Shown here: positions 54,820-64,000 of the stretch, piece by piece
Position numbering within the stretch: position 1 is the stretch's first letter
How the letters are laid out: every line of letters starts with the position of its first letter
NCBI GenBank assembly: GCA_024707145.1
Contig: JANQAI010000011.1
Location: forward strand, 372,001 to 436,000
Source of the DNA: Magnetospirillum sp.
GTDB lineage: Bacteria; Pseudomonadota; Alphaproteobacteria; Rhodospirillales; Magnetospirillaceae
Length of the DNA: 64,000 nt
Direction: 5' to 3'
Notes under the pieces: model-generated
Database searches by the model: none
Seen by the model: the letters and a program-made list of their open reading frames with translations, nothing else
Told to the model about the DNA's origin: nothing
Program-made: the position numbers and the translations under genes

Positions 54820-56142
54820 TCACACCCCGCTGCCGCTGGTCTCGTCGTCGCGCACGGGCGGGGTCACCAGCACCCGGTCGATGCGGCGGCCATCCATGTC
54901 CACCACCTCGAAACGCCAGCCCTGCCACATGAAGTGTTCGCCGATCTGGGGCAGGTGGGCCAACTGGGACAGGACGAAGCCGGCCAGGGTGTGGAAGTCG
55001 CCTTCCTCGCCCATGCCCTGCAGGTCCAGCAGGGATTCCGCCTCCTCGACGGCGATCATGCCGTCCAGCAGCCATGAGCCGTCCTCGCGCTTGACCGCCG
55101 CCGGCTCCTCGTCGATGCCGGCGGAGGGCAACTCGCCGGCCACCGCTTCCAGGAAGTCGGTCATGGTGACGATGCCTTCGAAGCCGCCGTACTCGTCCAG
55201 CACGGCCAGCATGGGGGCGCGGCTTTGCTTGAACATCTCCAGGATGCGCGGGGCGCGGATGCCCTCGTGCACCACCGGCAGGGGCACGACCGCCGCCATG
55301 GGGTCGAAGGGCTCGCCGGCCAGCAGGCGGTCGAGCACGCGGCGGGTATCCAGCACGCCGATCACGTCGTCCAGCGATCCGCGGGCGACGGGGAAGCGGG
55401 AGTGGGGCGCCTCGGCCATGCGCCGGCGCCAGCCTTCCACCGGCTCGTCGGCGTCCAGCCAGACCACGTCGGGACGCGGCGTCATGATCGAGCCCGCCGG
55501 CCGGTCGGCCAGCCGCATCACCCGGTCCAGCATCTCCTTTTCCGCCGGATCGAAGATGCCGGCCAGGGTGCCCTCGGCGATCATGGCGCGCACCTCGTCC
55601 TCGGTCACCTGCTTGGTGTCGTGGGGCTTCTGGCCCAGCAGGCGCAGCAGGCCGTTGGTGGACACCCGCAGCAGCGACACCACCGGGCCGCCGGCCACGG
55701 CGATGCGGCGCATCAGCGGCGCCACCCGCACGGCGATGGCCTCGGCATGATGCATGGCCAGCCGCTTGGGCACCAACTCGCCCACCACCAGCGAGAGGTA
55801 GGTGATGAGGCCGACCACCACGGTCATGGCGATCTCGTGCGCCCATTCGGCCAGGGCCGGTACCTGGGCGGCCAGCCATTCGGCCACATGGGCGCCCAGC
55901 GTGGCGCCGGAATAGGCGCCCGCGACGATGCCCACCAGGGTGATGCCGATCTGCACGGTGGAGAGCAGGCGCGACGGGTCCTGGATCATCTCCAGCGCCA
56001 CCTTGGCGCCCCGGCTACCTTTATCGGCGCGGCGGCGCAACTCGCCGGGACGCGACGAAACCAGCGCCAGTTCGGACATGGCGAAAAAGCCGTTGATGAG
56101 AATCAGGGCGAGAACGACCAGGATCTCCGCCCACATATGCAT
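54820..56142 (-). CDS. CNNM/DUF21-CBS-CorC_HlyC domain membrane protein
   Basis: 440 residues: DUF21 transmembrane domain (about 1-190, ILINGFFAMSELALVSSRPG; VVGLITYLSLVVGELVPKRL), a pair of CBS domains (about 205-340, IMTPRPDVVWLDADEPVEGW), and a C-terminal CorC_HlyC domain (about 350-435). The family takes part in magnesium or cobalt handling and resistance. ATG 56142 chosen; ATG 56136 is an alternative. Single gene, with a lipoprotein gene on the same strand upstream. Confidence 0.92.
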   Translation of the reverse strand: MHMWAEILVVLALILINGFFAMSELALVSSRPGELRRRADKGSRGAKVALEMIQDPSRLLSTVQIGITLVGIVAGAYSGATLGAHVAEWLAAQVPALAEWAHEIAMTVVVGLITYLSLVVGELVPKRLAMHHAEAIAVRVAPLMRRIAVAGGPVVSLLRVSTNGLLRLLGQKPHDTKQVTEDEVRAMIAEGTLAGIFDPAEKEMLDRVMRLADRPAGSIMTPRPDVVWLDADEPVEGWRRRMAEAPHSRFPVARGSLDDVIGVLDTRRVLDRLLAGEPFDPMAAVVPLPVVHEGIRAPRILEMFKQSRAPMLAVLDEYGGFEGIVTMTDFLEAVAGELPSAGIDEEPAAVKREDGSWLLDGMIAVEEAESLLDLQGMGEEGDFHTLAGFVLSQLAHLPQIGEHFMWQGWRFEVVDMDGRRIDRVLVTPPVRDDETSGSGV

Positions 56143-56273
56143 TCCCCAAGGATTGACCCGCGTCCCCCAATGTAGCGTCGTTGGAGATCGCAGGCCAGAG
56201 GGCACAGGCCAAGGGCGCGGGCCGGGGGAGGCGGCGGAGACGGCTCCGCTCCGCCGTCATCGGCGTGTCCCCG

Positions 56274-56519
56274 TCAGCGCTTCCAGAGCGGCTTGCCCAG
56301 GTTCACGTCGTTTTCATCGGTCAACGCGCCTGCCGCCGCGCCGCCGGCACCGCCGATGGCCGCTCCGCCCAGGACGTTGCCGCCGGTCACGGCGGCCGTG
56401 CCGGCACCGACGCCGGCGCCGATGCCGCCGCCCGACAGGGCGCGGTCGGTGGTGGTGGAACCGCAGGCGGACAGCAGCGTGGCGGCGGAGAGAGCCAAAG
56501 CCAAGCTGGTACGGGTCAT
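56274..56519 (-). CDS. glycine-zipper lipoprotein
   Basis: 81 residues: lipoprotein signal MTRTSLALALSAATLLSACG, then a Gly/Ala zipper (GGGIGAGVGAGTAAVTGG continuing to GGAAAGALTD) and a short charged end. Such proteins are small outer-membrane-associated lipoproteins. AAAGGAAATGCC precedes ATG 56519. Confidence 0.85.
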   Translation of the reverse strand: MTRTSLALALSAATLLSACGSTTTDRALSGGGIGAGVGAGTAAVTGGNVLGGAAIGGAGGAAAGALTDENDVNLGKPLWKR

Positions 56520-56689
56520 GGCATTTCCTTTCCCATGGCTGTGTGTCCTACCAACACGCGGTGCGGAGGAGGGGTTCCGATCGGGCCGCATTATTTGGTG
56601 GCAGCAATGCGCGCGATAGCAGGGCGGCGGAACAAGCCCGCAGGCGAGCGGTTAACGTGCCGTCACTACCTGCGAAATCGGAGGAATCC

Positions 56690-56908
56690 ATGGCTCAAGA
56701 AGGCAGCAGCGGCGGTATCCAGGGTTCGGCCGCCAATGTCACCCACGCCCTCAAAGGCATCGACTTTCCCGCCTCGAAACAGGACATCATCAAGCACGCC
56801 CAGGGCAACAACGCCGACAAGACCGTGCTGGACGAGCTGAACAACCTGCCGGACGAGCAGTACAACAGCATGGCCGAAGTCATGAAGGGGTTCGGCCAAA
56901 CCCGCTGA
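56690..56908 (+). CDS. DUF2795 family small protein
   Basis: 72 residues: ANVTHALKGIDFPASKQDII, then LDELNNLPDEQYNSMAEVMK, matching DUF2795 (a helical domain of unknown function, often stress-linked). The start is set by GGAGGAATCC before ATG 56690. It ends in a terminator. Confidence 0.88.
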   Translation: MAQEGSSGGIQGSAANVTHALKGIDFPASKQDIIKHAQGNNADKTVLDELNNLPDEQYNSMAEVMKGFGQTR

Positions 56909-56916
56909 CCGCAGGG

Positions 56917-56945
56917 CGGCCGGCGTAAGCCGGCCGTCTTCTTTG
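56917..56945 (+). terminator. terminator after the DUF2795 gene
   Basis: CGGCCGGC / GCCGGCCG with a GTAA loop, followed by TCTTCTTTG. Confidence 0.8.
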
Positions 56946-56983
56946 TTCCATTGGTTTTGTTCCACTGGCGGGCGAGGCTGTGC

Positions 56984-57706
56984 ATGGCAGCCAGGTTGGA
57001 TCGGCGTCACTTCCTCAAGGCGGCGACGGCCGGGGCTGCCCTGGCGGCGGCCGTGCCGGTGGCGGCGCAAGGCCGGCCCGAGGCCGCCACCGCCGCCCAT
57101 CCGCCCCATGTTCCCACCGATGCGCCGCCCGACCGGGCGCGCCTGTTCCTGACCGACGACGAAGCCGCGTTCCTGACCGCCCTGATCGACGTGATGATTC
57201 CCGCCGACGAGGTTGGGCCAAGCGGCGCCGAGGCCGGCGTGGTCGCCTACATGGACGGCCAGCTTGCCGGCGCCTGGGGCAATGGCGCGCGCATGTACCT
57301 GGGCGGGCCGTGGGGCGAGGGGACGCCGCAACAGGGCTATCAACTGCCGCTGACTCCAGCCCAACTGGTCCGCGCGGCCATTCCCGAAATGGAAAAGGCG
57401 ACGCGGGACGCCGGCGCCGCCAGCTTCGCCGAGATGCCGGCGGACAAGCGCAACGACTTCCTGGCCGGGGTGGAGGCGGGCGATATCGGCCTTGCGACCC
57501 TGCCGGGCCGGGTGATCATGTCCGTGCTCCAGTCCATGGTGGTGGAGGGCTATTTCGCCGATCCGGCCTATGGCGGCAACCGCGATATGGCGGCTTGGCG
57601 AATGATCGGCTTTCCTGGCGCGCGCGGCGCCTATGTGGACGATATCGAGGCCTCGCGCGGCAAGCCGTTCCAGACCGACCCGGTTTCCCTGGCCGACCTG
57701 CAATAG
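56984..57706 (+). CDS. gluconate 2-dehydrogenase subunit 3 family protein (Tat-exported small subunit)
   Basis: 240 residues: Tat signal with LDRRHFLKAATAGAALAAAV, then the subunit-3 domain (LFLTDDEAAFLTALIDVMIP, ADEVGPSGAEAGVVAYMDGQ). In known complexes this subunit carries no cofactor but is needed to export the FAD subunit, which lacks its own signal. That gene follows by 18 bases. ATG 56984 chosen; a frame 33 bases upstream lacks support. Confidence 0.9.
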   Translation: MAARLDRRHFLKAATAGAALAAAVPVAAQGRPEAATAAHPPHVPTDAPPDRARLFLTDDEAAFLTALIDVMIPADEVGPSGAEAGVVAYMDGQLAGAWGNGARMYLGGPWGEGTPQQGYQLPLTPAQLVRAAIPEMEKATRDAGAASFAEMPADKRNDFLAGVEAGDIGLATLPGRVIMSVLQSMVVEGYFADPAYGGNRDMAAWRMIGFPGARGAYVDDIEASRGKPFQTDPVSLADLQ

Positions 57707-57724
57707 GCCGTTGCGGAGGCGATC

Positions 57725-59513
57725 ATGGCGACCCGATTGAAGCCGGTGGACGTGGTGATCGTCGGCATGGGCTGGACCGGGGCGATCTTCGCCAAGGAAC
57801 TGACCGATGCCGGCCTGACCGTGGTGGCGCTGGAGCGCGGCCGCCAGCGCAACACCGAGCCCGACTTCCAGCCCGGCCGCATCCATGACGAACTGGCCTA
57901 TGCGGTGCGTCACCACCTGATGCAGGACCTCAGCCGCGAGACCATCACCTTCCGCAATTCCATGAAGGAGGTGGCGCTGCCCATGCGCCAGATGGGCTCG
58001 TTCCTGCTGGGCGACGGCGTCGGCGGCGGCGGCGTGCACTGGAACGGCCAGCACTGGCGTTTCCTGCCCAGCGACTTCCGCCTGCGCAGTCACGTCACCG
58101 AGCGCTACGGCGCCAACGCGGTGGCGGCCGACCTGACCATCCAGGACTGGCCGGTGCGCTATGACGAGTTGGAGCCCCATTACGACCGGTTCGAGCAGAT
58201 TTGCGGCACCTCGGGCAAGGCCGGCAACTTGAACGGCCGGATCGTCGAAGGCGGCAATCCGTTCGAGGGGCCGCGGTCGCGCGAATACCCGACGCCGCCG
58301 CAGAAATCCAGCCAGGCCATGCTGATGTTCGCCAAGGCCTCGGCGGAACTGGGCTTCCATCCCTTCATCCAGCCCTCGTCCAACCTGTCGCAGCCCTATA
58401 CCAACCCCTATGGCGTTGCCATGGGGGCCTGCCTGTATTGCGGCTTCTGCGAACGTTTCGGCTGCGAGGTCAACGCCAAGGCCAGCCCGCAGGCCTCGGT
58501 GCTGCCGGCCCTGGCCGGCCAGTCCAAGTTCGAGCCTGCGCACGCGCGCCCAGGTGCTGAGGGTCAATCTGGATTCCGCCAGGACCCGCGCCACCGGGGT
58601 GGTCTACGCCGATGCGGTGGGGCGCGAGTTCGAGCAGCCGGCCGAGATGGTGGTGCTGGCCGCCTACGGCATGAACAACGTCCACCTGATGTTGATCTCG
58701 GGCATCGGCGAGCCCTACGACCCGGCCGGCGGGCGCGGCGTGGTGGGCAGGAACTACGCCTATCAGGTCATGTCCAGCGTCAACCTGTTCTTCGAGAACC
58801 AGGTGTTCAACCCCTTCATGGGCTCGGGCGGCCTGGGCGAGGTGATCGACGATTTCAACGGCGACAATTTCGACCATTCCGGCCTGGGTTTCATCAGCGG
58901 CGGCTACATCATCGCCGGCCAGACCGGGGCGCGGCCGATCCAGAATCACCCGGTTCCCGACGGCACCCCCAAATGGGGAGGCCAATGGAAGCGGGCGGTG
59001 GCGCAGTGGTACAACCGCTCCATGGCCATCGGCACGCACGGCTCCGTCATGAGCCACCGCGCCAACTACCTGGACCTGGATCCTACCTACAAGGATGCCT
59101 GGGGCCGGCCGCTGCTGCGGCTCACTTTCGACCACCACGACAACGACCTGCGCCTGTCCAACCACCTGACCGGCGTGGCCGAGAAGATCGGGCGCTCCAT
59201 GAATCCCACCCATGTGAGCGTCAACCGGCCGCAGCATCCCTATTCCATCGTGCCGTACCAGACCTCCCACAATACCGGCGGCGCCATCATGGGCGACGAC
59301 CCGCGCACCAGCGCGGTGAACCGCTACCTGCAATCCTGGGACGTGCCCAACGTCTTCGTGCTGGGCGCCTCGGCCTTCCCGCAGAACGCCGGCTACAACC
59401 CCACCGGCACGGTGGGCGCCCTGACCTATTGGTCGGTGGAGGCCATCAAGCGCGACTACCTGAAGAATCCCGGCCCGCTGGTGCAGGCGCAGGCGCAGGC
59501 GGATAGAAAGTGA
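57725..59513 (+). CDS. GMC-family FAD oxidoreductase, gluconate 2-dehydrogenase-like large subunit (frameshifted in this sequence)
   Basis: 595 residues after correction. FAD-binding VIVGMGWTGAIFAKELTDAG at the N-terminus; VGGGGVHWNGQHWRFLPSDF; a CLYCGFCERFGCEV Cys cluster at about residue 238; and the C-terminal GMC segment FPQNAGYNPTGTVGALTYWS. The frame breaks at 58533-58538, where AGCCTGCGC should read AGCTGCGC (FELRTRAQVL). It oxidises a sugar or polyol in the periplasm with the preceding subunit. The usual cytochrome c subunit is not adjacent, so the electron acceptor is unknown. Confidence 0.87.
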
Positions 59514-59587
59514 TTTTTCGCCCGACGATTGCGAGCGCTTTCGTCCTATGAGAGCTTGGCGCGAGGAGGAGCGGCTGGGAGAGTGGC

Positions 59588-60268
59588 ATGTCGGCTGTGG
59601 CGGAAGGGGTGTATGGCGACGAGCGTGTCGTCTATGGTCGATGCCGTGGCCCGGTGGCGGCTGCGCTGACGAACTTGTTCCTGTTGATCTGCGGTGCAGG
59701 GATGCTGGCATTGGCGGCATTCCTGGTCGGCAGGGGTTTTCGAGCCTATGGCGATGCGCTGGACATTCTGATTGCCGTTTGTGTCCTGGTTGTCTTGACT
59801 TCGCTTGTATACATCACCCGCTCCGGCACCAAGGTGGGATACGCCCTGGTGGTCGCGGGGCCGGCCATCAAGGTGGCGCTGAAAGATCATGGGCTGCCCG
59901 TGACCCAGCCTTACGCCACCATCGGCGCTTTCACGCTGATCTACGCGCTGGTCTACGTTCTGGTCTCCGCCATCGCCAACTTGCGCCGGTGCGTTGGTGT
60001 CGAGGTGGCGGTGGGCCCCAAAGGCGTATACATCCGGCGGGTGTCTGACAGATGGATCCCGTGGTCCTATGTGGACAAGGTCGAGGAATTCTCCCGCTTC
60101 GGCCAGCCGGCTTTCCGGCTGTTCCTCAACAGCCGCGTCGGACTGCGCTGCAAGTTCCTGTGGTTCATCTCGGAACGGCACCCCACCATCTCTACGCGGG
60201 CGGTCGCCATTTCCCCAATGGTGCTGCGTGAGGCTTTGCATTCGCGCGGCCGGAACTTCATCCCCTGA
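59588..60268 (+). CDS. hypothetical membrane protein
   Basis: 226 residues with about three membrane helices (roughly 22-45, 55-75, 118-138), followed by a ~85-residue soluble domain (VEVAVGPKGVYIRRVSDRWI, PWSYVDKVEEFSRFGQPAFR) that resembles PH-like regions of bacterial membrane proteins, a weak impression only. Lower GC at third positions than its neighbours. It ends three bases before the convergent debranching enzyme gene. Function unknown. Confidence 0.7.
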   Translation: MSAVAEGVYGDERVVYGRCRGPVAAALTNLFLLICGAGMLALAAFLVGRGFRAYGDALDILIAVCVLVVLTSLVYITRSGTKVGYALVVAGPAIKVALKDHGLPVTQPYATIGAFTLIYALVYVLVSAIANLRRCVGVEVAVGPKGVYIRRVSDRWIPWSYVDKVEEFSRFGQPAFRLFLNSRVGLRCKFLWFISERHPTISTRAVAISPMVLREALHSRGRNFIP

Positions 60269-60271
60269 CCC

Positions 60272-62428
60272 TCACATCTCCATCTTGATCTCCACCTCGC
60301 CGTGGCGGCGCAGGACGTTGACGCCCACCGAATGGGGGTGGCGGTTGAGGATGATGTCCACCGAGGCGTCGCCCACCGTCAGGTTGCAGACCTCCACGCG
60401 GTCGAGGAAATCGGGCAGGGCCGGGCGGTGGAACAGGATGACCGGCGGCTGGGCAGTCATCTGCAACCCCAGCACCGCTTCCAGCAGCAGGAAGGCCGAA
60501 CCGGCGGCCCAGGCCTGGGGGATGCAGGCCACCGGATAGAGGGTGGGGCCCTGGCCGGCTTGGCGGGGGAAGCCGCAGAACAGTTCGGGCAGGCGGTTGA
60601 GGTCCACCGCCAGGGCGGCGTCGAACATGCCGGCCAGGATCTTCTGGGCGCGGTCGGCCATGCCGTAGCGGGCCAGTCCGGCGGCGCACAGGGCGTTGTC
60701 GTGGGGCCAGATGCTGCCGTTGTGGTAGCTCATGGGATTGTAGCGCCGCTCGGTTTCGGCCAGGGTGCGCACGCCCCAGCCCGAGAACAGGTCCGGTCCC
60801 ATCAGCAGATCGGCCACCGCCCGCGCCCGCTTGTGCGGGACGATGCCGCAATAGAGCAGGTGGCCGGGATTGGAGCTTTGCACCCGGCACGGCCGCTTGG
60901 CGCCGTCGAGGGCCAGGGCGTAGGTGCCCAGACCGTCGTCCCAGAAGGCGGCGTCGAACGCCTCGCGCAGGGTGAAGGCCTGTCGGCGCAGCGCGTGCGC
61001 ATGCTCGCTCATGCCCAGCGCCTCCGCCATGGCGGAGGCGCCCAGCTTGGCGGCGTAGACATAGCCCTGCACCTCGCACAGCGCGATGGGCCCGTCGGCC
61101 AGGGCGCCGTCGGCATGCATGACCGAATCCTCGGAATCCTTCCAGCCCTGGTTGGTCAGGCCTTGCGGGCGCTTGCGGGCATATTCCACGAAGCCGTCGC
61201 CGTCCTCGTCGCCGTGGCGGTCGATCCATTCCAGCGCCCGCTGCACATGCGGCCACAGCCATTCCAGGCAGGTACGGTCGCCGGTGCGGCGCCAATAGGC
61301 GGCGGCCAGCATGATGAACAGCGGCGTCGAATCGGCGCTGCCGTAATAGCAGCCATAGGGCACCTCGCCCAGATTGGCCATTTCGCCCTCGCGCCACTCG
61401 TGCAGGATCTTGCCGGGTTCGGCGTCCTGCACCGGACTCGGGCGGTCGGCCTGGTTGGCCGCCAGGGTCGCCAGCACGCCCCTGGCCATGCCGGGTTCGA
61501 GCCACAGGCATTCCAGCGCGGTGATAATGCCGTCACGCCCGAAGACGGTGGAGAACCACGGCACGCCGGCATAGGGGTAGGGGCCGTCGGGGGTTTCCGT
61601 CTCCAGCATGCGCAGGTCGGCGGTGGAGCGGTCGAGCCAATGATTGAACTGCTCGTTCGAGGTGGTGATGGTGGTGCGCCGGCCACCCAGCTTGGCCACC
61701 AGATTCTCGCGGTTGCGCAGGAAGCGCTCGGCCGAGGGATGGTCGTTCTGTTCGTCGCAGAACGACGCCGTGTGGTACAGCTCGAACGCTTCGTGCGGCT
61801 TGATGCGCGGGGTGAAGCGGGCATGGCCGGCCGACAGCTCGGCGGGGTGCTCGGAAAACTCCAGCCGGGTGCGGCGGGTGATGCCGTCGAGGCCTTCGTA
61901 GCACAGGGCCACCGCCGGTTCCTCCACGTCGGCCCACAGCCGGCCGCGCTTGCGCCGGGCGACGCCGCGCACCTCGAATACGTCGGCGAAATCGGCCTCG
62001 AACAGGAGGGTGATGTCGGTGTCCAGCTCCTGGTCGCCGTAATTGAACACCCGCGTCCGGCAGAACAGTCCGCCCCCATACAGGAACATGGAACGGAATA
62101 CGTGGATGACGCCGCGCGGGATCACCCGCTCGCCGCCGACGGGAATGTCGGGGTTGGTCAGGTCCACCGCCACGAAGGCGTTGTGCTCGTGCACGGTGGA
62201 GGACAGCAGCAGCGGGCGCTGGTGGCCCAGGTGGAACTCATGGTGCGACAGCATGCGGGTGCCGCGATGGTAGATGCCCTGCTCGCCCGAGCCCACGCTG
62301 CCGGTGTCGCCGTAGCGGTCGAACACGGCGAAGGTGTCGCCGTCCTTCAGCGTCAACGTGCGCATGGCCACGCGCGGGGACGTGGCCAGCACATAGGCGT
62401 GCCCCTTGACCTTGATGATGTCGCTCAT
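60272..62428 (-). CDS. amylo-alpha-1,6-glucosidase / glycogen-debranching-type enzyme
   Basis: 718 residues: an N-terminal beta domain (about 1-240; MLSHHEFHLGHQRPLLLSST) and a C-terminal (alpha/alpha)6 catalytic domain (about 270-650; PYAGVPWFSTVFGRDGIITA, NQGWKDSEDSVMHADGALAD, MSYHNGSIWPHDNALCAAGL). The Asp of FGRDG and acidic residues in WKDSED are likely catalytic. It probably removes alpha-1,6 branches from glycogen or a related glucan. The glycosyltransferase gene sits nine bases upstream, so they form an operon. Confidence 0.9.
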   Translation of the reverse strand: MSDIIKVKGHAYVLATSPRVAMRTLTLKDGDTFAVFDRYGDTGSVGSGEQGIYHRGTRMLSHHEFHLGHQRPLLLSSTVHEHNAFVAVDLTNPDIPVGGERVIPRGVIHVFRSMFLYGGGLFCRTRVFNYGDQELDTDITLLFEADFADVFEVRGVARRKRGRLWADVEEPAVALCYEGLDGITRRTRLEFSEHPAELSAGHARFTPRIKPHEAFELYHTASFCDEQNDHPSAERFLRNRENLVAKLGGRRTTITTSNEQFNHWLDRSTADLRMLETETPDGPYPYAGVPWFSTVFGRDGIITALECLWLEPGMARGVLATLAANQADRPSPVQDAEPGKILHEWREGEMANLGEVPYGCYYGSADSTPLFIMLAAAYWRRTGDRTCLEWLWPHVQRALEWIDRHGDEDGDGFVEYARKRPQGLTNQGWKDSEDSVMHADGALADGPIALCEVQGYVYAAKLGASAMAEALGMSEHAHALRRQAFTLREAFDAAFWDDGLGTYALALDGAKRPCRVQSSNPGHLLYCGIVPHKRARAVADLLMGPDLFSGWGVRTLAETERRYNPMSYHNGSIWPHDNALCAAGLARYGMADRAQKILAGMFDAALAVDLNRLPELFCGFPRQAGQGPTLYPVACIPQAWAAGSAFLLLEAVLGLQMTAQPPVILFHRPALPDFLDRVEVCNLTVGDASVDIILNRHPHSVGVNVLRRHGEVEIKMEM

Positions 62429-62437
62429 GGCGTTTCC

Positions 62438-63490
62438 CTAATCGCAAACCCTTAGCGCCGGGCGGCCGAGGGCGCCCAGCCGGCGATACACCGCCACGTA
62501 GTCGGCGGCCATGCGGGCGGCGGTGAAGCGCCGCTCGAAGGCGGCGCGGCAGCCGAAGCGGTCGAAGTCGGCACAGGCCTCGACCGCCTTCGCCGCCGCC
62601 TCGATGGAGGAAACGATGTAGCCGCTGACCCCGTTCTCGACGATTTCCGGCACCGAGCCGCACGGCCAGGCGATGGTGGGGGTGCCGCAGGCCATGGCCT
62701 CGATCATCACCACGCCGAAGGGTTCGGGCCAGTCGATGGGGAACAGGTGCGCCAGCGCACCGCCCAGGAAGGCGGCCTTGTCCGCCTCGCTGATTTCCCC
62801 CACCCATTCCACCAGGGGGTCGCTCAACAGCGGGCGCACCACCTGTTCGAAATAGGCTTGGTCCTGGGCATCGGCTTTGGCTGCCACCTTCAGCTTCAGG
62901 CCGGTGGCCCGCGCGATGGCGACGGCGCGGTCGAAGCGTTTCTCGTGCGAGAAGCGGCCGATGAAGGCAAGGTAGCCGCCCGGCCCGGTGGTGGCAGCCA
63001 GCAAGGTTTCGGGCAGGCCGTGATGGACGGTGGCGACCCAATGGACCCAGGGGATGGGGCGGCGCTGGGCCTGCGAGATGGACACCAGCGGAACGTCGTC
63101 GAATTCGCCGTACAATTCGGCCAAGCCGTGGATATTCTGGCGGCCGTGCAGGGTGGTCACCACCGGCACCTTGGAGCGGCGGGTCCAGGGATAGTGCAAA
63201 AGGTCGCCGTGGCAGTGGATGATGTCGAAGCGGTCCGCCATCTCCATCACCCGTTCCAACTGCAGCACGTGGTGCACCAGCCGGCTCTCGCAGGCCGGGT
63301 CCATCCTGAGGGCTCGCGGGCAGCACGGCACCAGCCGGGCCGAGGTGCGCGAATCGCCGCTGGCGAACAGCGTCACCTCGTGGCCCATGGCCACCAGTTC
63401 CTCGGTCAGGTACGACACCACCCGTTCGGTCCCGCCGTAAAGCAGGGGAGGGACCGCCTCGATCAAGGGTGCCACCTGGGCTATCCGCAT
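62438..63490 (-). CDS. glycosyltransferase family 4
   Basis: 350 residues, GT-B fold: N-terminal MRIAQVAPLIEAVPPLLYGG TERVV, and the C-terminal nucleotide-sugar site PIDWPEPFGVVMIEAMACGT with PEPFG and EAMACGTP. It transfers a sugar from a nucleotide donor to an unknown acceptor. Pairing with the debranching enzyme suggests glucan or glucosylglycerate-type metabolism; this is inference. ATG 63490 follows AGGAAAGGA. Confidence 0.9.
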   Translation of the reverse strand: MRIAQVAPLIEAVPPLLYGGTERVVSYLTEELVAMGHEVTLFASGDSRTSARLVPCCPRALRMDPACESRLVHHVLQLERVMEMADRFDIIHCHGDLLHYPWTRRSKVPVVTTLHGRQNIHGLAELYGEFDDVPLVSISQAQRRPIPWVHWVATVHHGLPETLLAATTGPGGYLAFIGRFSHEKRFDRAVAIARATGLKLKVAAKADAQDQAYFEQVVRPLLSDPLVEWVGEISEADKAAFLGGALAHLFPIDWPEPFGVVMIEAMACGTPTIAWPCGSVPEIVENGVSGYIVSSIEAAAKAVEACADFDRFGCRAAFERRFTAARMAADYVAVYRRLGALGRPALRVCD

Positions 63491-63638
63491 GGCCGGTCCT
63501 TTCCTGCTGAGTGCGACGAATGGTGAGGTGGGGGCGCATGGGGAGGGGGGGCAATTAGGCTTCGGTGGCAGGCAACCGGCAGGCATGCTGGGTGTTGCCG
63601 TTGTCGGCGGGACTGGCCGGGGCGGGATCAGCCGGCCC

Positions 63639-63667
63639 TTGATTCCCGGTCCCGCCGTTTGCATAAT
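63639..63667 (+). promoter_or_regulatory. candidate rpoH promoter
   Basis: TTGATT, 17 bases, CATAAT; preceded by CCC (CCCTTGATT), so it also resembles heat-shock promoters. It lies about 95 bases before the rpoH ATG. Confidence 0.5.
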
Positions 63668-63762
63668 GTTCATGAAGGAGCGGTGCCCATCCTGGGGCCG
63701 CCCCGTTTGACGCCCGACCGTTTCGGTGGGCCCTGTCAATTCGCTCGGAGGAGGATTTGACG

Positions 63763-64000
63763 ATGCGTATGTCTGCGGCTCTGCCCGTCATCGGCCAAGA
63801 TGGCGGCCTCGCCAAGTATCTCGGTGAAATTCGCACCTTCCCGGTCCTCGAAGCCGAGGAGGAGTTCATGCTGGCCAAGCGCTGGGTTGACTATCAGGAC
63901 ACCCAGGCCGCCCACAAGCTGGTGACCAGCCATCTGCGCCTGGTGGCCAAGATCGCCATGGGCTACCGCCACTACGGCCTTCCCATGGCCGACCTCATTT
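63763..64000 (+). CDS. rpoH: RNA polymerase sigma-32 factor RpoH, N-terminal part (runs off the right edge)
   Basis: 79 visible residues: LAKYLGEIRTFPVLEAEEEF MLAKRW (region 1.2), then AAHKLVTSHLRLVAKIAMGY RHYGLPMADLI (region 2.1-2.2), the RpoH pattern. It directs heat-shock transcription. CGGAGGAGG lies nine bases before ATG 63763. The ~95-base leader could fold over the start as in other rpoH thermosensors, but no structure is worked out here. Confidence 0.93.
   Translation, partial: MRMSAALPVIGQDGGLAKYLGEIRTFPVLEAEEEFMLAKRWVDYQDTQAAHKLVTSHLRLVAKIAMGYRHYGLPMADLI

Noticed and set aside
60302..62455. 717-aa plus-strand frame opposite the debranching enzyme
   Set aside because: Same kind of shadow; no domain, while the minus strand has a complete enzyme with a ribosome binding site.

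Overview
The window is a high-GC chromosomal segment from an alphaproteobacterium. The gene set points to a Magnetospirillum-like member of the Rhodospirillales: a DUF2336 protein, several PAS/HAMP sensor proteins and a chemoreceptor, TRAP dicarboxylate uptake with FixJ-type regulators, RNase E with a large acidic/basic tail, a 41-aa L36, a HIG1 protein and RpoH. The taxonomic call is inference. No rRNA, tRNA, CRISPR array or magnetosome (mam) gene was seen.

Layout. 1-2776 (-): the N-terminal part of a membrane histidine kinase, then a PAS-EAL protein. 2996-7492 (+): a complete branched-chain amino acid ABC transporter, livKHMGF. 7841-11223 (+): a cold-shock protein, a glutamine amidotransferase, a DUF2336 protein and an unknown partner. 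11370-12319 (-): a ChaN-like lipoprotein. 12452-24714: sodium and dicarboxylate physiology, with a Na+-pump decarboxylase beta subunit plus a 53-aa membrane protein, a TRAP transporter dctPQM (-), a divergent operon of two kinase/regulator pairs (+), NhaA and an ArsB/NhaD-type permease. 24845-26806: small genes, an IS5-type transposase remnant and a candidate small RNA on the minus strand. 27004-38393: lytic transglycosylase, trehalose phosphatase, TPR protein, L36, N-formylglutamate amidohydrolase, a 197-bp MITE, a membrane PAS/kinase-like/DEDDh-exonuclease fusion, a solute-binding protein, STAS protein, chemoreceptor, HIG1 protein, MobB and a NarL-type regulator. 38400-40000 is gene-poor and repeat-rich and includes an element with IS21-like ends. 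40088-48972 holds core cell-envelope and RNA genes: rne (-), amiC, mrcA and prfB (+). 49186-63490 is mixed: Tim44-like protein, TetR, AbrB-family membrane protein, hydroxyacid dehydrogenase, DUF1207, DUF1059, a CNNM/CBS protein, a gluconate-dehydrogenase-like pair, and a glycogen-debranching enzyme with a glycosyltransferase. The window ends inside rpoH.

Functional links. dctPQM imports dicarboxylates, probably under control of the divergent DctB/FixJ-type pair. The Na+-pumping decarboxylase beta subunit and two Na+/H+-antiporter-type permeases next to it suggest a local sodium cycle.

Sequence quality. Eight genes can only be read through with single-base corrections at ten places. Seven of the corrections (in livG, livF, rne, prfB three times, and the GMC oxidoreductase) are the same change on the same strand: an AGCTG expected from the protein appears as AGCCTG. 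Two are G/C runs one base short (chaN-like and abrB-like), and one is a missing G in nhaA. Because rne and prfB are normally essential, I read most of these as systematic sequence errors rather than real mutations, and I annotate the genes as whole.
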